Part shown: positions 11,841-22,390 of the stretch, piece by piece
Position numbering within the stretch: the stretch's first letter is position 1
Layout of the letters: the number at the start of each line of letters is the position of its first letter
From: Symbiodinium natans
Taxonomy: Eukaryota; Sar; Dinophyceae; Suessiales; Symbiodiniaceae
Direction: 5' to 3'
Length of the DNA: 64,000 nt
Assembly: GCA_905221605.1 (NCBI GenBank)
Contig: CAJNDS010002223.1
Location: forward strand, 45,001-109,000
The notes under the pieces: generated by a model
The model's database searches: none
Seen by the model: only the letters and a program-made list of their open reading frames with translations
Told to the model about the DNA's origin: nothing
Translations under genes and position numbers: made by a program

Positions 11841-12755
11841 CCCCAACTAAGGTGGTCACCAGAAGATGTATTGGGCGATACACGCGTGCCTTCTCATGAA
11901 GGTAAAATGGTTCCATGAGGACCGCGCTGCTCGAGAATGCAACCGTGCTCGCTTTGCGCGTCCGCGTGCGCCCGAGAAGAGGGATCTGCCCTTCGCGGCC
12001 CGCTGACAAGCACGCGAAAATGCAGAACCGTCATCACTTTTGGGTCTTGGCGCGCTGGTCCTAGAATGTGCTTCGGATTCGGGCGCCTTGGCACTGCTTT
12101 GGGCCTGCGCTGCTCGTATGTGTAGGGTCTGCGTGGGCTCGCGCCTGCAGAGGCCTCGGCCTGAACCAGCGGATGGCTAGGACCCTTCATTCTCCAGCTT
12201 GAGTGTTTTTTTACCTTGTTAAACCAACTGTAGCCCCGAACCCCCTAAGCCACATAAGGCGCAAATCCTGCAAGAAGGTCGGGGCCTCATACTCATTGCG
12301 ACCCCGAAACTCTAAACTCGAAGCCCGAACAGAGGCGTGTCCTCTTCCGAGTCGGAGAGATCTGCCCAGCCTGCGAAGCAAGCACAAACTCAATTGACAA
12401 CGGCCATTGGCACGGCATCAATGCTGTAGGTAACGGCGCTGTGTTCTCTTTCTGCTTGTTTTCCAAGTGCCAAATAAACGAGCAAAACTAACCAGAAACT
12501 AAACGCATCTTTATCAGCTTCATTGCCTGCTCGCCTTGATGAAGTGACAGAGCATCAAGGTGAAAGCCACACATGCTATTCATGCTATCATCTGGGACCC
12601 TTATAGCTTTGAACGACAACCAGTGGCACGTCCTCGCTCCCTTAGATTCTTCAGGACTTACAAAAAAGAAAGGGGCTCCGACTCTAGTGATAGTATCTTG
12701 ACACTGGATTTCGTGTCTAAGTGGGGGTTCAGCTCCCTTAAAGGCAGAAACCTCA
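11841..12755. other. Spacer without recognised gene
   Basis: Nearly 900 bp free of telomere-like repeats. A minus-strand frame (11894-12190) is Arg/Pro-rich and matches no family I know. Confidence 0.5.
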
Positions 12756-12840
12756 GCCCTAAACCCTAAACCCTAAACCCAAGATCTTGGGGAAGGGAAA
12801 AGCAAAGCACCTCGGCTCCCGAGTACACCTCAACCCTTCT

Positions 12841-13040
12841 GGACCACGTGAACCCTAAAAGGGTCTATGGTTCATATAGCCTAATACGGCTTTTCATAGT
12901 AAAGGGTATACGACCCCCTAAACCCTAAACCCTAAACCCTAAACCCTAAACCTTAAACCCTAAACCCTAAACCCTAAACCCTAAACCTTAAACCCTAAAC
13001 CCTAAACCCTTTTAAGGTTCATTTGCTCCCCCAAGGAACA
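12841..13040. mobile_element. Family H element, split by a CCCTAAA array
   Basis: The left end GGACCACGTGAACCCTAAAA-GGGTCTATG-GTTCATA and the right end CCCTTTTAAGGTTCATTTGC-TCC are inverted repeats. Between them, after TATACGACCCCC, lies a CCCTAAA array (12918-13010). A copy near 44690 has no array and gives the uninterrupted order of the inner blocks. Confidence 0.6.
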
Positions 13041-13133
13041 AGCTGAGGATCCAGCGTGGGCGCTGTGCCCGCGGCGGCTCGGCCACCCCAGGCGAAGCCC
13101 GTGGGGAAGCAGGCACCCTCGTCTCCTCCAAAG

Positions 13134-13650
13134 GGTTTAGGGTTTAGGGTTTAGGGTAGGGTTTAGGGTTTAGGGTTTAGGGTTTAGGGTTTAGGGTTTA
13201 GGGTTTAGGGTTTAGGGTTTAGGGTTTAGGGTTTAGGGTTTAGGGTTTAGGGTTTAGGGTTTAGGGTTTAGGGTTTAGGGTTGAAGCTATATTTTTCGGG
13301 GTTGGGTTTGGAGGTTTCTGCCCACATACATCCTAAGATACACGTGAAGCTAACACAGAGAGTGGGGGAGTGGGGGAGCGGAGTGGGGGGGGAGTGGGGG
13401 AGCGGTGGGGTGGGGGGGCAAGTGAAGCAGGGGGGAAAGCAGGTTGAAAGAACATTCCTCAATCCCTAGAGCAGGGGCCGTTTTGGGCCGCTGCTTTCCT
13501 TTTTTGGGTTTAGGGTTTTAGGGTTTTAGGGTTTTAGGGTTTTAGGGTTTTAGGGTTTTAGGGTTTTAGGGTTTTAGGGTTTAGGGTTTAGGGTTTAGGG
13601 TTTAGGGTTTTGGGTTTAGGGTTAGGGTTTAGGGTTTAGGGTTTAGGGAG
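13134..13650. repeat. TTTAGGG array followed by TTTTAGGG octamers
   Basis: About 20 heptamers at 13134-13284. After a 220-bp spacer with GGGGGAGTG repeats (13361-13430) come about nine TTTTAGGG octamers (13506-13577) that revert to heptamers to about 13648. Confidence 0.95.
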
Positions 13651-14754
13651 AGCCGACAGGCTGGCGGGTGCTGGAGTCGTTCGGTCTACTTTTTGTCTTC
13701 CGCTCGGCTGTTTTCCCCTGCAAGGTTCTGGATGGTCGGTTTGGGGGAGGATGGGGCTGCGGCACCAAACGCTCCCAGTGATTTGTTACTGCGCAGCAAG
13801 CCCGAAACCCACACACACCTGAAATCAAGAGCCTCTAATCCCCTCAAATGCCCTTTAGAGCCCCCCCCCCCCCCGCCCCCAAGAGGGTACCGTACCCTTT
13901 CTGGCTTAAAGGGGCTTTAAAGGGGTCCTAAACCCTAACATAAAAGGCAATAAGGGCCTACTCTGGGTCCCAGTCTTCTTGCGAGCGCCTCCTGAAGGTT
14001 CCTGATGGCGACCTCGATCCGCTCGGTGAAGGCTTCGAGCTCTTCCTGGCTTGGCGGGACAAATCCCCGAAGTTGGATACCTCATGCTGGGTGCTTCTAT
14101 ACCGGGGGGCTTACTAGGGGTACCTTTATGTGGGTCCTTATTATTAAGGGGATCCTACTATTTGGGGGGCCTATTTTAGGGTTCCTATTTTCGTAAACCC
14201 CCATGTGCTCTTATGCGCTCTTCTTCAACTTCGGAACGTGTCTGTTGCTGGCATTTCCAGAAATGGCAAAAAAGTTCTGTTCCTGCTACGCAACCAGTTT
14301 TTCGCTTGATGCCGCTCTAGGAGGACCGTGCAACTGGGTTCACAAGTAGTGCGCTGGGTCTAGCAAAATGAGTTCAGCTGACCTAGGGTTTGGAGAGGTG
14401 CCCCAAGACTAGGCAGAACATGGCAGGGATATGTCAAGCAAATGGCACAGGAAAAACTCGAAACTTACAACCATGAAGACAATGCCATCCAAAGCTCAAA
14501 GCCGAAACTGAACCTGTTTGGGAACACAAGCCTATCCTCAAACTGCTCTGAAAACCAAAAGAGGGAAGGAAGCTCTGAGCATTCGGCAATGGAAGGAAGC
14601 CGCGCGTCGCCAGCGACCTGTGGGTGAACTTCAGCCAGGACTTGGGCGCACGCGTGCGCACTCAGGATTTCTGTTCCGTTATCAGTCCGTACGTCCAAGC
14701 TGTCTGACGTCTGAGCTGCACCAAGTCCGATGGCTCTTGAAGAGTGGTCAAGAC
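13651..14754. other. Spacer without recognised gene
   Basis: Contains a C-run at 13861-13875 and the family F element at 14083. Overlapping open frames at 14434-14772 on both strands match no family I recognise. Confidence 0.5.
14083..14210. mobile_element. Family F element, copy 1
   Basis: Contains GGGGTACCTTTATGTGGGTCC on the left and TATTTTCGTAAACCCCCATG-TGCTC on the right, with AAGGGGATCCTACTATTTGG in the centre. Related copies are at 16055 and 58849. Confidence 0.65.
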
Positions 14755-15030
14755 CTAAACCCTAAACCCTAAACCCTAAACCCTAAACCCTAAACCCTAA
14801 ACCCTAAACCCTAAACCCTAAACCCTAAACCCTAAACCCTAAACCCTAAACCCTAAACCCTAAACCCTAAACCCTAAACCCTAAACCCTAACCCTACACC
14901 CTAAACCCTAAACCCTAAACCCTAAACCCTAAACCCTAAACCCTAAACCCTAAACCCTAAACCCTAAACCCTAAACCCTAAACCCTAAACCCTAAACCCT
15001 AAACCCTAAACCCTAAACCCCAACCCATGA
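14755..15030. repeat. Long CCCTAAA array
   Basis: About 38 units with only a couple of variants (CCCTAACCCTACA near 14887). One of the longest clean arrays in the window. Confidence 0.97.
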
Positions 15031-16264
15031 ACCCTAGTGATGTCATGAACCGATCTTTCCCTTCGGGTAGGAGCCTCCGCTTCCATCAGCGCTTGGATCT
15101 CGTCTATGGACGCCATCAGTGCAGTGTATTCCTGGTTTCAGGGTTGAGGCTGCGGGGGCTGCGGTGTGTTTAGGTTTAGGGTTTAGGGTCTAGGGTTGCG
15201 GGTTTAGGGCTTAGGGTTTAGGGTTTCGGGTTTAGGGCTTAGGGTTTAGGGTGTAGGGTGTAGGGTTTCGGGTTTTTGGTTTAGGTCGCTTACTGAACTT
15301 CTATAAGAGGTTTACATAGGGCTCCAGGGTGCCGATCTCTAAGATGCGTGGGGAGCATCAAGGGGGTGCTGCTAAGGGAAAAGGTAGATGATTGACACAA
15401 ACGAGGTTCTTTGTTGATTATGGCGTCTGGGAGTCCAGCGTTTCTTAGTTGTCCAGTACCTAGGGGAACTAAAGGTTAACCTTTGGGATTATAAGGGGAT
15501 TATAGTACCCCAAACAGGTTAAAGGTTACCTACTCTACTACTAAGGTTTTGGGGGCTTCGGAAGACCCTCTTGGGTTTTTTTTTGCGGGGGGCTTTGCTT
15601 TTTCGAGTTAAGGGGGCAGGCAGTTGCTCAGCCTTCCTTTTTGCAGAAGCACTTCCTGACCTCAGACCTCCGGCTTCCAAAAGGAACTCCAAATCGCTCA
15701 CGCCGAAGCCTCAACCTCGAAAACCTCGAGACTTCGTCTCTGGGCTCCTGGTCCATCTGCTCGCTCAGGTCACCCGCCAATCTACCGAGCCTGAAGTAAC
15801 AGGAGAACAGAGAGATGACAGCGCAAAACGCACCAGGAGGAGCTCAGAAGGGTGTCGCAGCCGGGGTATCCCGACACCAAGGGCACTGAGAGCCCTAGAA
15901 AGCACCCCGGATACCCGTTTGTAGCTTTCAGACTCACACCCTCCCATAAGAGATCAAGACACCGAAGCTCTCAATGCTTTGTGGTTTGGGCTCGAAGCCT
16001 AGAGGACCAAACACACAGGGCTTTGGAATTTCGGGCCCAAGACGTGTCCCATGACATGGTGGCTTCCGAAAATTGGGGGTACCTTACTGGGGTCCCTTTT
16101 ACAAGGGACTCCTACGACTATACTCAAAACAAGGGGGATATAGATTTGGAGTCTAATTAGGGGTCCCCAATTCTTGTAAACCCTCACATGCTCAGCCACG
16201 GGGCTGCTCGACGCTGCGCCGCCTCTTGCTGAAGGTCGGGCCCGTCATATCCTTTGGGTGCAGG
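15031..16264. other. Degenerate block and spacer
   Basis: A diverged TTTAGGG block (15170-15280) with TTTCGGG and GTGTAGGG units, then about 1 kb of spacer. Near 15475-15535 AAAGGTTAACC and GGTTAAAGGTTACC form an imperfect inverted pair. The family F element at 16055 follows. No gene recognised. Confidence 0.6.
16055..16193. mobile_element. Family F element, copy 2
   Basis: Left CATGGTGGCTTCCGAAAATT then GGGGGTACCTTACTGGGGTC. Right GGGGTCCCCAATTCTTGTAA then ACCCTCACATGCTC. The two ends are imperfect inverted repeats around AATTGGGG. Confidence 0.7.
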
Positions 16265-16393
16265 GGTTTAGGGTTTAGGGTTTAGGGTTAGGGTTTAGTG
16301 TTTAGGGTTTAGGGTTTAGGGTTTCGGGTTTAGGGTTTAGGGTTTAGGGTTTAGGGTTTAGGGTTTAGGGTTTAGGGTTTAGGGTTTAGGGTC
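16265..16393. repeat. TTTAGGG array
   Basis: About 18 heptamers with single TTTAGTG and TTTCGGG variants. Confidence 0.95.
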
Positions 16394-17451
16394 GATGTTC
16401 AGGGTGTTTGTGGGGCCTTGAAGTGTTAGGGTGCCGGGACTCCCAAAACTAACTCAACCGAGCCTTAACCCACCCTTGAAGAATGGAAAAGTCTGCAGGT
16501 ACACACATACTTCCTTGCAGAGGGCTTATGAAGGGGCAGCACGCGAGGACACTTTAGTACGCGACGTGAAACAAGGGTGTCCTACGGCGCGCGTGCGCAT
16601 CTTACTTGTTCGTGCGACAAGATCTGGATCTCGAGGAAATTCTGAGTGTCCTGATCACGCCGCCTTCAACAAAGGGAGACACGAGACACAATCGCAGAAG
16701 CAACGCTTTGCCGTGTTGGGACTGAGGCGGAAAGGCGGCATCTGATTCTGGAAGCAGACAAGCAGCAGTTCTCGCATTCTGAAGAGGTACTAAAGAGGAT
16801 TCCAAGCTGAAGAAAGAAGCTGCGTCTCAGAGCCCAAGGATTAGGGACTGGAGTTCCTGGGGTTAACCGCTGGGTTTTGGTGGCGTGGAGTCTACCTAAG
16901 TGCAGAAAGCCCTGGAATCCAGGTGCGAGTTGGAGATGCCTTATTTCGGAAGCCCCAAAGCACAATAAGCCTAACATGTGGCGAAAATTTCGCTTCACCG
17001 CCCAACCACCAGACCCGTGTGTGGGGACTCTCCGGGCTTCGGACACACGACGGCCCACTCCACAGCACGTCCTCGAGCAAGGTTGTAACCTGGAGTTGGA
17101 GGGTGTCGAGTTGAAGGGGTTTAGGGCTTTGTGGTGATTTGAAGCTTCTTCTGGCTACAAGTTGCAAGGGAAACTTGTGGCTTAGGGCTCCATGCTAACC
17201 GGGGCAGGCATGACGCAAGAAAAATGCGTCATCGATTTAGCACGCAGCGTGCAGCGACTGACAGACGATGACAGCTCGACTTTCGGAGGTTGATGTCCGT
17301 GTTTCCCATCATCGACGTGCTGTGCTAAGCTTTCCCCACAAGGTCCCACGAGAGCTGGGGGACTACATACCAAAAAGCTCTCAATCTGACACAGATGAAG
17401 CTCCTTTGCTTGTCGGCTTTTGTGAGATTCACATGCTTCGCCTCTGCTCCC
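16394..17451. other. 1-kb spacer without recognised gene
   Basis: Several overlapping open frames on both strands (for example 16431-16745 plus, 16666-17058 minus). None shows a motif I recognise. Confidence 0.5.
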
Positions 17452-17640
17452 TAAGCCCTAAACCCTAAACCCCCTAAACCCCCCAAACCCCCCAAACCCC
17501 CTAAACCCCTAAACCCCTAAACCCCTAAACCCCTAACCCCTAAACCCCTAAACCCCTAAACCCCTAAACCCCTAAACCCCTAAACCCCTAAACCCCTAAA
17601 CCCCTAAACCCCTAAACCCCTAAACCCTAAACCCTAAACC
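17452..17640. repeat. CCCCTAAA octamer array
   Basis: About 18 CCCCTAAA units after a few CCCCCTAAA and CCCCCAAA units, returning to CCCTAAA in the last two units. A telomere-like variant homogenised over the block. Confidence 0.95.
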
Positions 17641-17731
17641 ACATTGGCTACAAGGGAGGCAGGGAAGCCGAGCTGCAGGGCCCGAAAGGCCAAATAAAAA
17701 GACTCCAAGCTTCAGGGCAACAAAGGGCGGT

Positions 17732-17881
17732 GGGATGTTCCCCCTTATGCTAACAGTTGTTTAGGGTTTAGGGTTTAGGGTTTGGGGTTTGGGGGTTTAG
17801 AGTTTAGGGTTACTAGGGATCTAGTACCCCCCCCCCCATTTTAATCCCTATTGAGCGCTGTTAGTATAAGGGGTAGCATGT
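17732..17881. mobile_element. Family A element, copy 2, with a telomere-like array inside
   Basis: The left end GGGATGTTCCCCCTTATGCT and right end (CTGTTAGTATAAGGGG) form the family A inverted repeats. In the middle, where the family has TTAATAGGGGTTA, this copy has a TTTAGGG array (about 17760-17808) ending in GGGTTACTAGGG. The array interrupts the element at a telomere-like stretch. Confidence 0.75.
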
Positions 17882-18389
17882 GAAAAAAGGTTAACCCCTG
17901 CCAACTGGTAAGCTCCTCAAGGCTGCTCACACACCCAGAACAGCTCCAACATTCCTTCAACCACGCCCCACCCCCCCCCCAAAAAAAAAACAAGCCAATA
18001 CTTTCCTCACCTTAGAGTTTAAGTTTAAGGCTTAAACCCATAGCAAAACCCAAACACCCCAAAGTCCCCAACGACCCTAGAGGCTGGTAAGCCCCAAAAG
18101 CCGTTCGCACCGCAGCCTACATGCCTAAGACGGCCCAGAATCCTTACGATTTGAGCTTCGGGATGTGTTAGGGACATTCAGGCATGTTGAGGGAGAATTT
18201 TTAGGGATGTTCAGGGATGTTTAGGGATGTTCAGGGATGCTGAGGGATGTTTAGGGATGCTTAGGGAGCTTATAGGGGTTTTCAGAGTGCAGGAGTGCGT
18301 GGGGCATACAGACCGCTGATGCAAAACCTTCCGGCGCGCCTCGGTCGTGGCTAAGCTTTGCGTCTCCTCCTGGTGTATGGCCACCTCAG
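17882..18389. other. Spacer with decamer repeat
   Basis: From 18164 to 18275 a degenerate TTTAGGGATG / TTCAGGGATG decamer repeats about eight times. It is a telomere-like heptamer with ATG added. The rest is unique, with C- and A-runs near 17968-17990. Confidence 0.7.
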
Positions 18390-19430
18390 ATAGGGTTTAG
18401 GGTTTAGGGTTTAGGGTTTAGGGTTTAGGGTTTAGGGTTTAGGGTTTAGGGTTTAGGGTTTAGGGTTTAGGGTTTAGGGTTTAGGGTTTAGGGTTTAGGT
18501 TTTAGGGTTTAAGGTTTAGGGTTTAGGGTTTGAAGTTTCGGGTTTAAGAGACCCTCTCAAGACCTGTGAACTAAATCCCCCTTTTTGACATCCCGTGTGA
18601 CCCTACACCCCAGACATCCCCAGGCCCGGCTCCTATTTTACCTGAGCTGTGCAGCAGACGTTTTGGATCAGGGCATGTCTTCATTGTCATTTCAAGTCAA
18701 ACCCTAAACCCTAAACCCTGACCCTAAACCCTAAACCCTAAACCCTAAACCCTAAACCCTAAACCCTAAACCCTAAACCCTAAACCCCTTCAGGGGGGGT
18801 TGGCAGGGACAGCCGAGCCGCAGCTTGTTGGCTTCCCTGTGTTGCTATGTTCCTCTGCTTCCTTCCTCCCCTAAACCCTAAACCCTAAACCCTAAAACCT
18901 AAACCCTAAAACCTAAACCCTAAACCCTAAACCCCAAACCCTAAACCTTAACCCTTTGGCTTCCTTCCTCCCTCCTTCCTGTCTTTTGTCCTAGCCGACC
19001 TTTAGCGCAGGCCAACATCCCAGGAAGCTCATCATCCACGCCGATGAACTAAACTAACAACCAGACCCCAACTGCAAGAATCCACTGCAAGCACAGCGAA
19101 GCCTTACTCCCACCCTCTGTGACGACCCGCAGTCCATATCTAAGCGACGTTGAAACATATGGAAACATCTGCCAAATTCCACGGCTGAGGGGCCCTAAAC
19201 CCTAAACCCTAAACCCTAAACCCTAAACCCTAAACCCTAAACCCTAAACCCTAAACCCTAAACCCTAAACCCTAAACCCTAAACCCGTGCAGAGCTTCCC
19301 TTCTGGGTCGCCGACGGTGCTGGGCGCCCTGGTGGAGGATGCGCAGGTCGCATGCTCATCGTCCAGGGGAGAGGCCATCTGAGAGCAGCCTTCCATCGAG
19401 GGTTTAGGGTTTAGGGTTTAGGGTTGAGGG
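18390..19430. repeat. Telomere-like mosaic
   Basis: TTTAGGG at 18390-18530 (about 20 units) and 19400-19425. CCCTAAA at 18700-18787, 18868-18950 and 19193-19287. GGCTTCCTTCCTCC-type sequence occurs on both sides of the block at 18868. No gene. Confidence 0.9.
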
Positions 19431-19534
19431 CTACAACTTCCCCAAAAAATAACAGATATTCATCTTAATAAAGGCAACATAGGAATTCGTATCTTCTACA
19501 TGTTTTTTTTGGGGGGGGTCTTAAGCAATGCTAG
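19431..19534. mobile_element. Family D-like element, copy 5
   Basis: Begins CTACAACTTCCCCAAAAAA and ends GGGGGGGGTCTTAAGCAATG-CTAG with an AT-rich centre including AATAAAGGCAACATAGGAAT. More diverged than the other copies. Confidence 0.5.
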
Positions 19535-20184
19535 ACGGTGGTATGCTTCGCAGGAGATCTTGATGCCCTCTCCAGAAACCCAAACAAAATGACCCCGAGA
19601 CCCTGAATGTTGTGCCTTGCGGCTCTAATGTTTCATCACCGTGACGCACAGTTTCAGGGTTAGCAGGTCCCTACTTCTCCAAGGTCTTAGGGAAACATCG
19701 CGCTCTTCCGCGGATTTTATTCAACATGATATGGCCGACTTTGTGAAACAGGAACAAGCTTATGACTTAGATTAAGCTTCAGTCGTCTATTTGGATTTTG
19801 TTTGTTTTGGCTTGTGACGGACGTGATAAAAATTATCTTGGGAAGATTTGGTTCTGTTTAAGCTCTTGCTTTGAGCACTTGTTTGCCTGCTGAAGGTCAT
19901 GGGTTTTGATCTAGCCTTCTCGACCTCTGCGTATGTGATTCCTCGCAGAGCTCATCTGAGCTCGTTGACTTTACACCATGGCTTCCGTGCACATGAAGCT
20001 CTTCACAGCAGGCTGTGATGCTCTTAAGTTTCATCTCTCCTACGCCTCTAAGACCTTCAACACTTCCCTAAACCCTAAACCTTAAACCTTCCCACAACCC
20101 TACCCTCCATGTCAAATGGCCGAACTATCAGGCTTCCAGTTCCCTAAGCCCTAGATCCTAAACCCTAAACCCTAAACCGGCGGA
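19535..20184. other. Spacer without recognised gene
   Basis: A 600-bp unique stretch, slightly AT-richer than neighbours, with no open frame above 60 codons. A short CCCTAAA stub lies at 20157-20178. Confidence 0.5.
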
Positions 20185-20694
20185 AGGTTTCTTTTTTTGC
20201 AAAGGTGTGGCTCAGCCATGTTTCCTTGCAAAGGTGTGGCTCGGCCTTGGTTCTTGGTTCGGGGCTGCGAATACCGTAAATTGCAGCATTTCTGCGTTTG
20301 CAGAGGCTGCAAATACTGTAACATATGTTCTTTGAAGAAAGCTTCGCACGAAAGAGCGGGGTTCAACACGGAGCAATGTCTAGCCAAGCCAATCCGAGGC
20401 GAGCCAAGCAGGCCAAGGCCGTGCCAAGCAAAGCCAACTTCAGCCGAGCGAGGCAAGCCGAGGCGAGCCAAGCCAAGCCGAGGCGAGCCGAGAAAAGCCT
20501 AGCCGAGCAAAGCCGAGCCGAGCCAAGCCGAGCCAAGCCAAGACGAGCCAGGCCAAGCCAAGCCAAGCCAAGCCAGGCCAAGCAGAGCCAAGCCAAGCCA
20601 AGCCAAGCCAAGCCTTTGCAAGGGGACAAGCCAAGCCAAGCCACACCTTTGCAAGGGGACAGGCCCGAGCCACACCTTTGCAAAAAAAAAACCT
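20185..20694. mobile_element. Foldback element with AGCCA pentamer core
   Basis: The outer roughly 60-70 bp on each side are inverted repeats, each holding two copies of TTGCAAAGGTGTGGCT. The left arm begins AGGTTTCTTTTTTTGCAAAG; the right arm ends CCTTTGCAAAAAAAAAACCT. The core (about 20387-20640) is a degenerate pentanucleotide array of GCCAA/GCCGA units. Between arm and core lies unique sequence (20260-20385). It has no convincing gene: the open frames through the pentamers only repeat AKPSQ-like residues. Confidence 0.75.
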
Positions 20695-21289
20695 GGGCCC
20701 CCCTAAACACTGAACCCTAAATTCTGAACTAAACCCTAAACCCTAAACCCTAAACCCAACACCCAACACCCTAAACCCTCAGCCTAAACCCGCCCCACAG
20801 CTGAAGCAGCCGCCTGGGGGGAACCCTCGGACACAGTGCACAAAAGAGAGGATGCTCTGAGGGGCCTGGCATGACCGGATCCAGACGGTTTAGGGTTTAG
20901 GGTTTAGGGTTTAGGGTTTTAGGGTTTAGGGTTTAGGGTTTAGGGTTTAGGGTTTAGGGTTTAGGGTTTAGGGTTTAGGGTTTAGGGTTTAGGGTTTAGG
21001 GTTTAGGGTTTAGGGTTTAGGGTTTAGGGTGCAGCACGGGTCAGCTGTACGCAGTTGTGTGCAGACGTGCCCACCCCAAGGCCACCCAAACACTACTTGC
21101 AGCGAAACAAACCAGAGCCAGCCGAACCAAAGCCAGCCCACATTCAAACACTCCTGCACTCAATGCTGTACTTCGGACTAGTATCCAATATGTTTCTTGA
21201 TGTTACGAAATTTGCTATGAAGATGCCTTGCTGCATGGTAACATTTAAGAAGCTGCCCTAGAAAGAGAACCTCCGGAGATAAAATTCAG
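20695..21289. repeat. CCCTAAA stub and TTTAGGG array
   Basis: CCCTAAA with variants (20710-20780), then about 20 TTTAGGG units (20889-21030), then 250 bp of unique sequence with no recognised gene. Confidence 0.9.
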
Positions 21290-21720
21290 ATGTTGCGTTG
21301 GGGGACGTCTTCGGCCGGATGGCCTTCTCATTGCTTCTATTCTCCATGCCGGGGTGGTAATATCGAAGAAGATGCCTTGAAAAAGACAGTGGAAATAAAC
21401 CCGGCAGAAAAGTCAGGTTTTGCGCTGGGGGCGCATGGTGAGCGCATGGTGAAAGACCTGTTGCTAGAAAGGTGCCTTGTGAAAGTCATGTCTAGAAGCT
21501 TACAGGAGAAAATTCAGGTTTTGCGCTGGGGGACGTCTTCGGCCGGAGGGCCTTCTCATTGTTTCTGTTAGGCCGGAATGTCAAGGCTGCATGGCGAAAG
21601 ACCTGTTGCTAGAAAGGTGCCTTCATATAAGCTTGCAGGAGAAAATTCAGGTTTTGCGCTGGGGGACGTCTTCGGCCGGAGGGCCTTCTCTTCTGGACGG
21701 CCCGGGATGCTCCAGGACAA
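21290..21720. repeat. Tandem repeat, 135-145 bp period
   Basis: TTTTGCGCTGGGGGACGTCT-TCGGCCGGAGGGCCTTCTC recurs about three times (from about 21296, 21517 and 21652, the first diverged). GAAAGACCTGTTGCTAGAAA recurs at 21451 and 21596. About 2.5 units with internal deletions. Confidence 0.8.
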
Positions 21721-21960
21721 CCTTTTTGGCGGCCCCGGGATAACCTGTCCCGGGGGCCCCGGACAACCCGCAAAATGGTCCGTTAGAAGGCCAAGGCAAA
21801 GAAATGGTCCGGAGCCCAACAGAGGCTCGGCTTGGCACAAAAAAGCTCCATTGTGAAGGCAAACTTCCCCCTTCAAGGGGGGGTCAGAGTTTTGACCAAG
21901 GGGGGGTCTCCAATACTGTTTTGCTTTGAAAATGGAAAAATGCGACCCCCCCCGTGACCG

Positions 21961-22390
21961 ACTTCGGATAGGGGGGGGGGGTGTCCGTTTCAAAGGCCCG
22001 GGCTCCCCGAAATTGAATTCGGAAAGGGGGGGGGGTATCCTGTTGAAAGCCCGGGCAGCCCCAAATTGACTTCGGATAGGGGGGGGGGGATCCGTTTTAA
22101 AGGCCGGGCCCCCCCGAAATTGAATTCGGAGAGGGGGGGGGGGGGGGTGGGTATCCTGTTGAAAGCCCGGGCAGCCCCAAATTCACTTCGGATAGGGGGG
22201 GGGGGTATCCGTTTTAAAGGCCCGGGCCCCCCCGAAATTGAATTCGGATAGGGGGGGGTATCCTGTTGAAAGGCCCGAGCAGCCCCGAAATTGACTTCGG
22301 ATAGGGGGGGGGGGTATCCGGTTTAAAGGCCCAGGCCCCCCCGAAATCGAATTCGGATAGGGGGGGGGGTATCCGTTTTAAAGGGCGACA
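21961..22390. repeat. Dimeric G-rich satellite, 55-bp units
   Basis: Eight units start at about 21961, 22016, 22069, 22123, 22185, 22241, 22294 and 22350. They alternate between ACTTCGGATA-type and AATTCGGA-type starts. The ACTTCGG units continue with ATCCGTTTTAAAGG, the AATTCGG units with TATCCTGTTGAAAG, so the true repeat is a dimer of about 110 bp. Each unit carries a run of 8-13 G. The last AATTCGG unit switches to the other type's tail, which suggests unequal exchange. Confidence 0.85.

Noticed and set aside
20325-20720. Ala/Lys/Pro/Ser-rich frames of about 130 codons
   Set aside because: They come from the GCCAA pentamer core of the foldback element.
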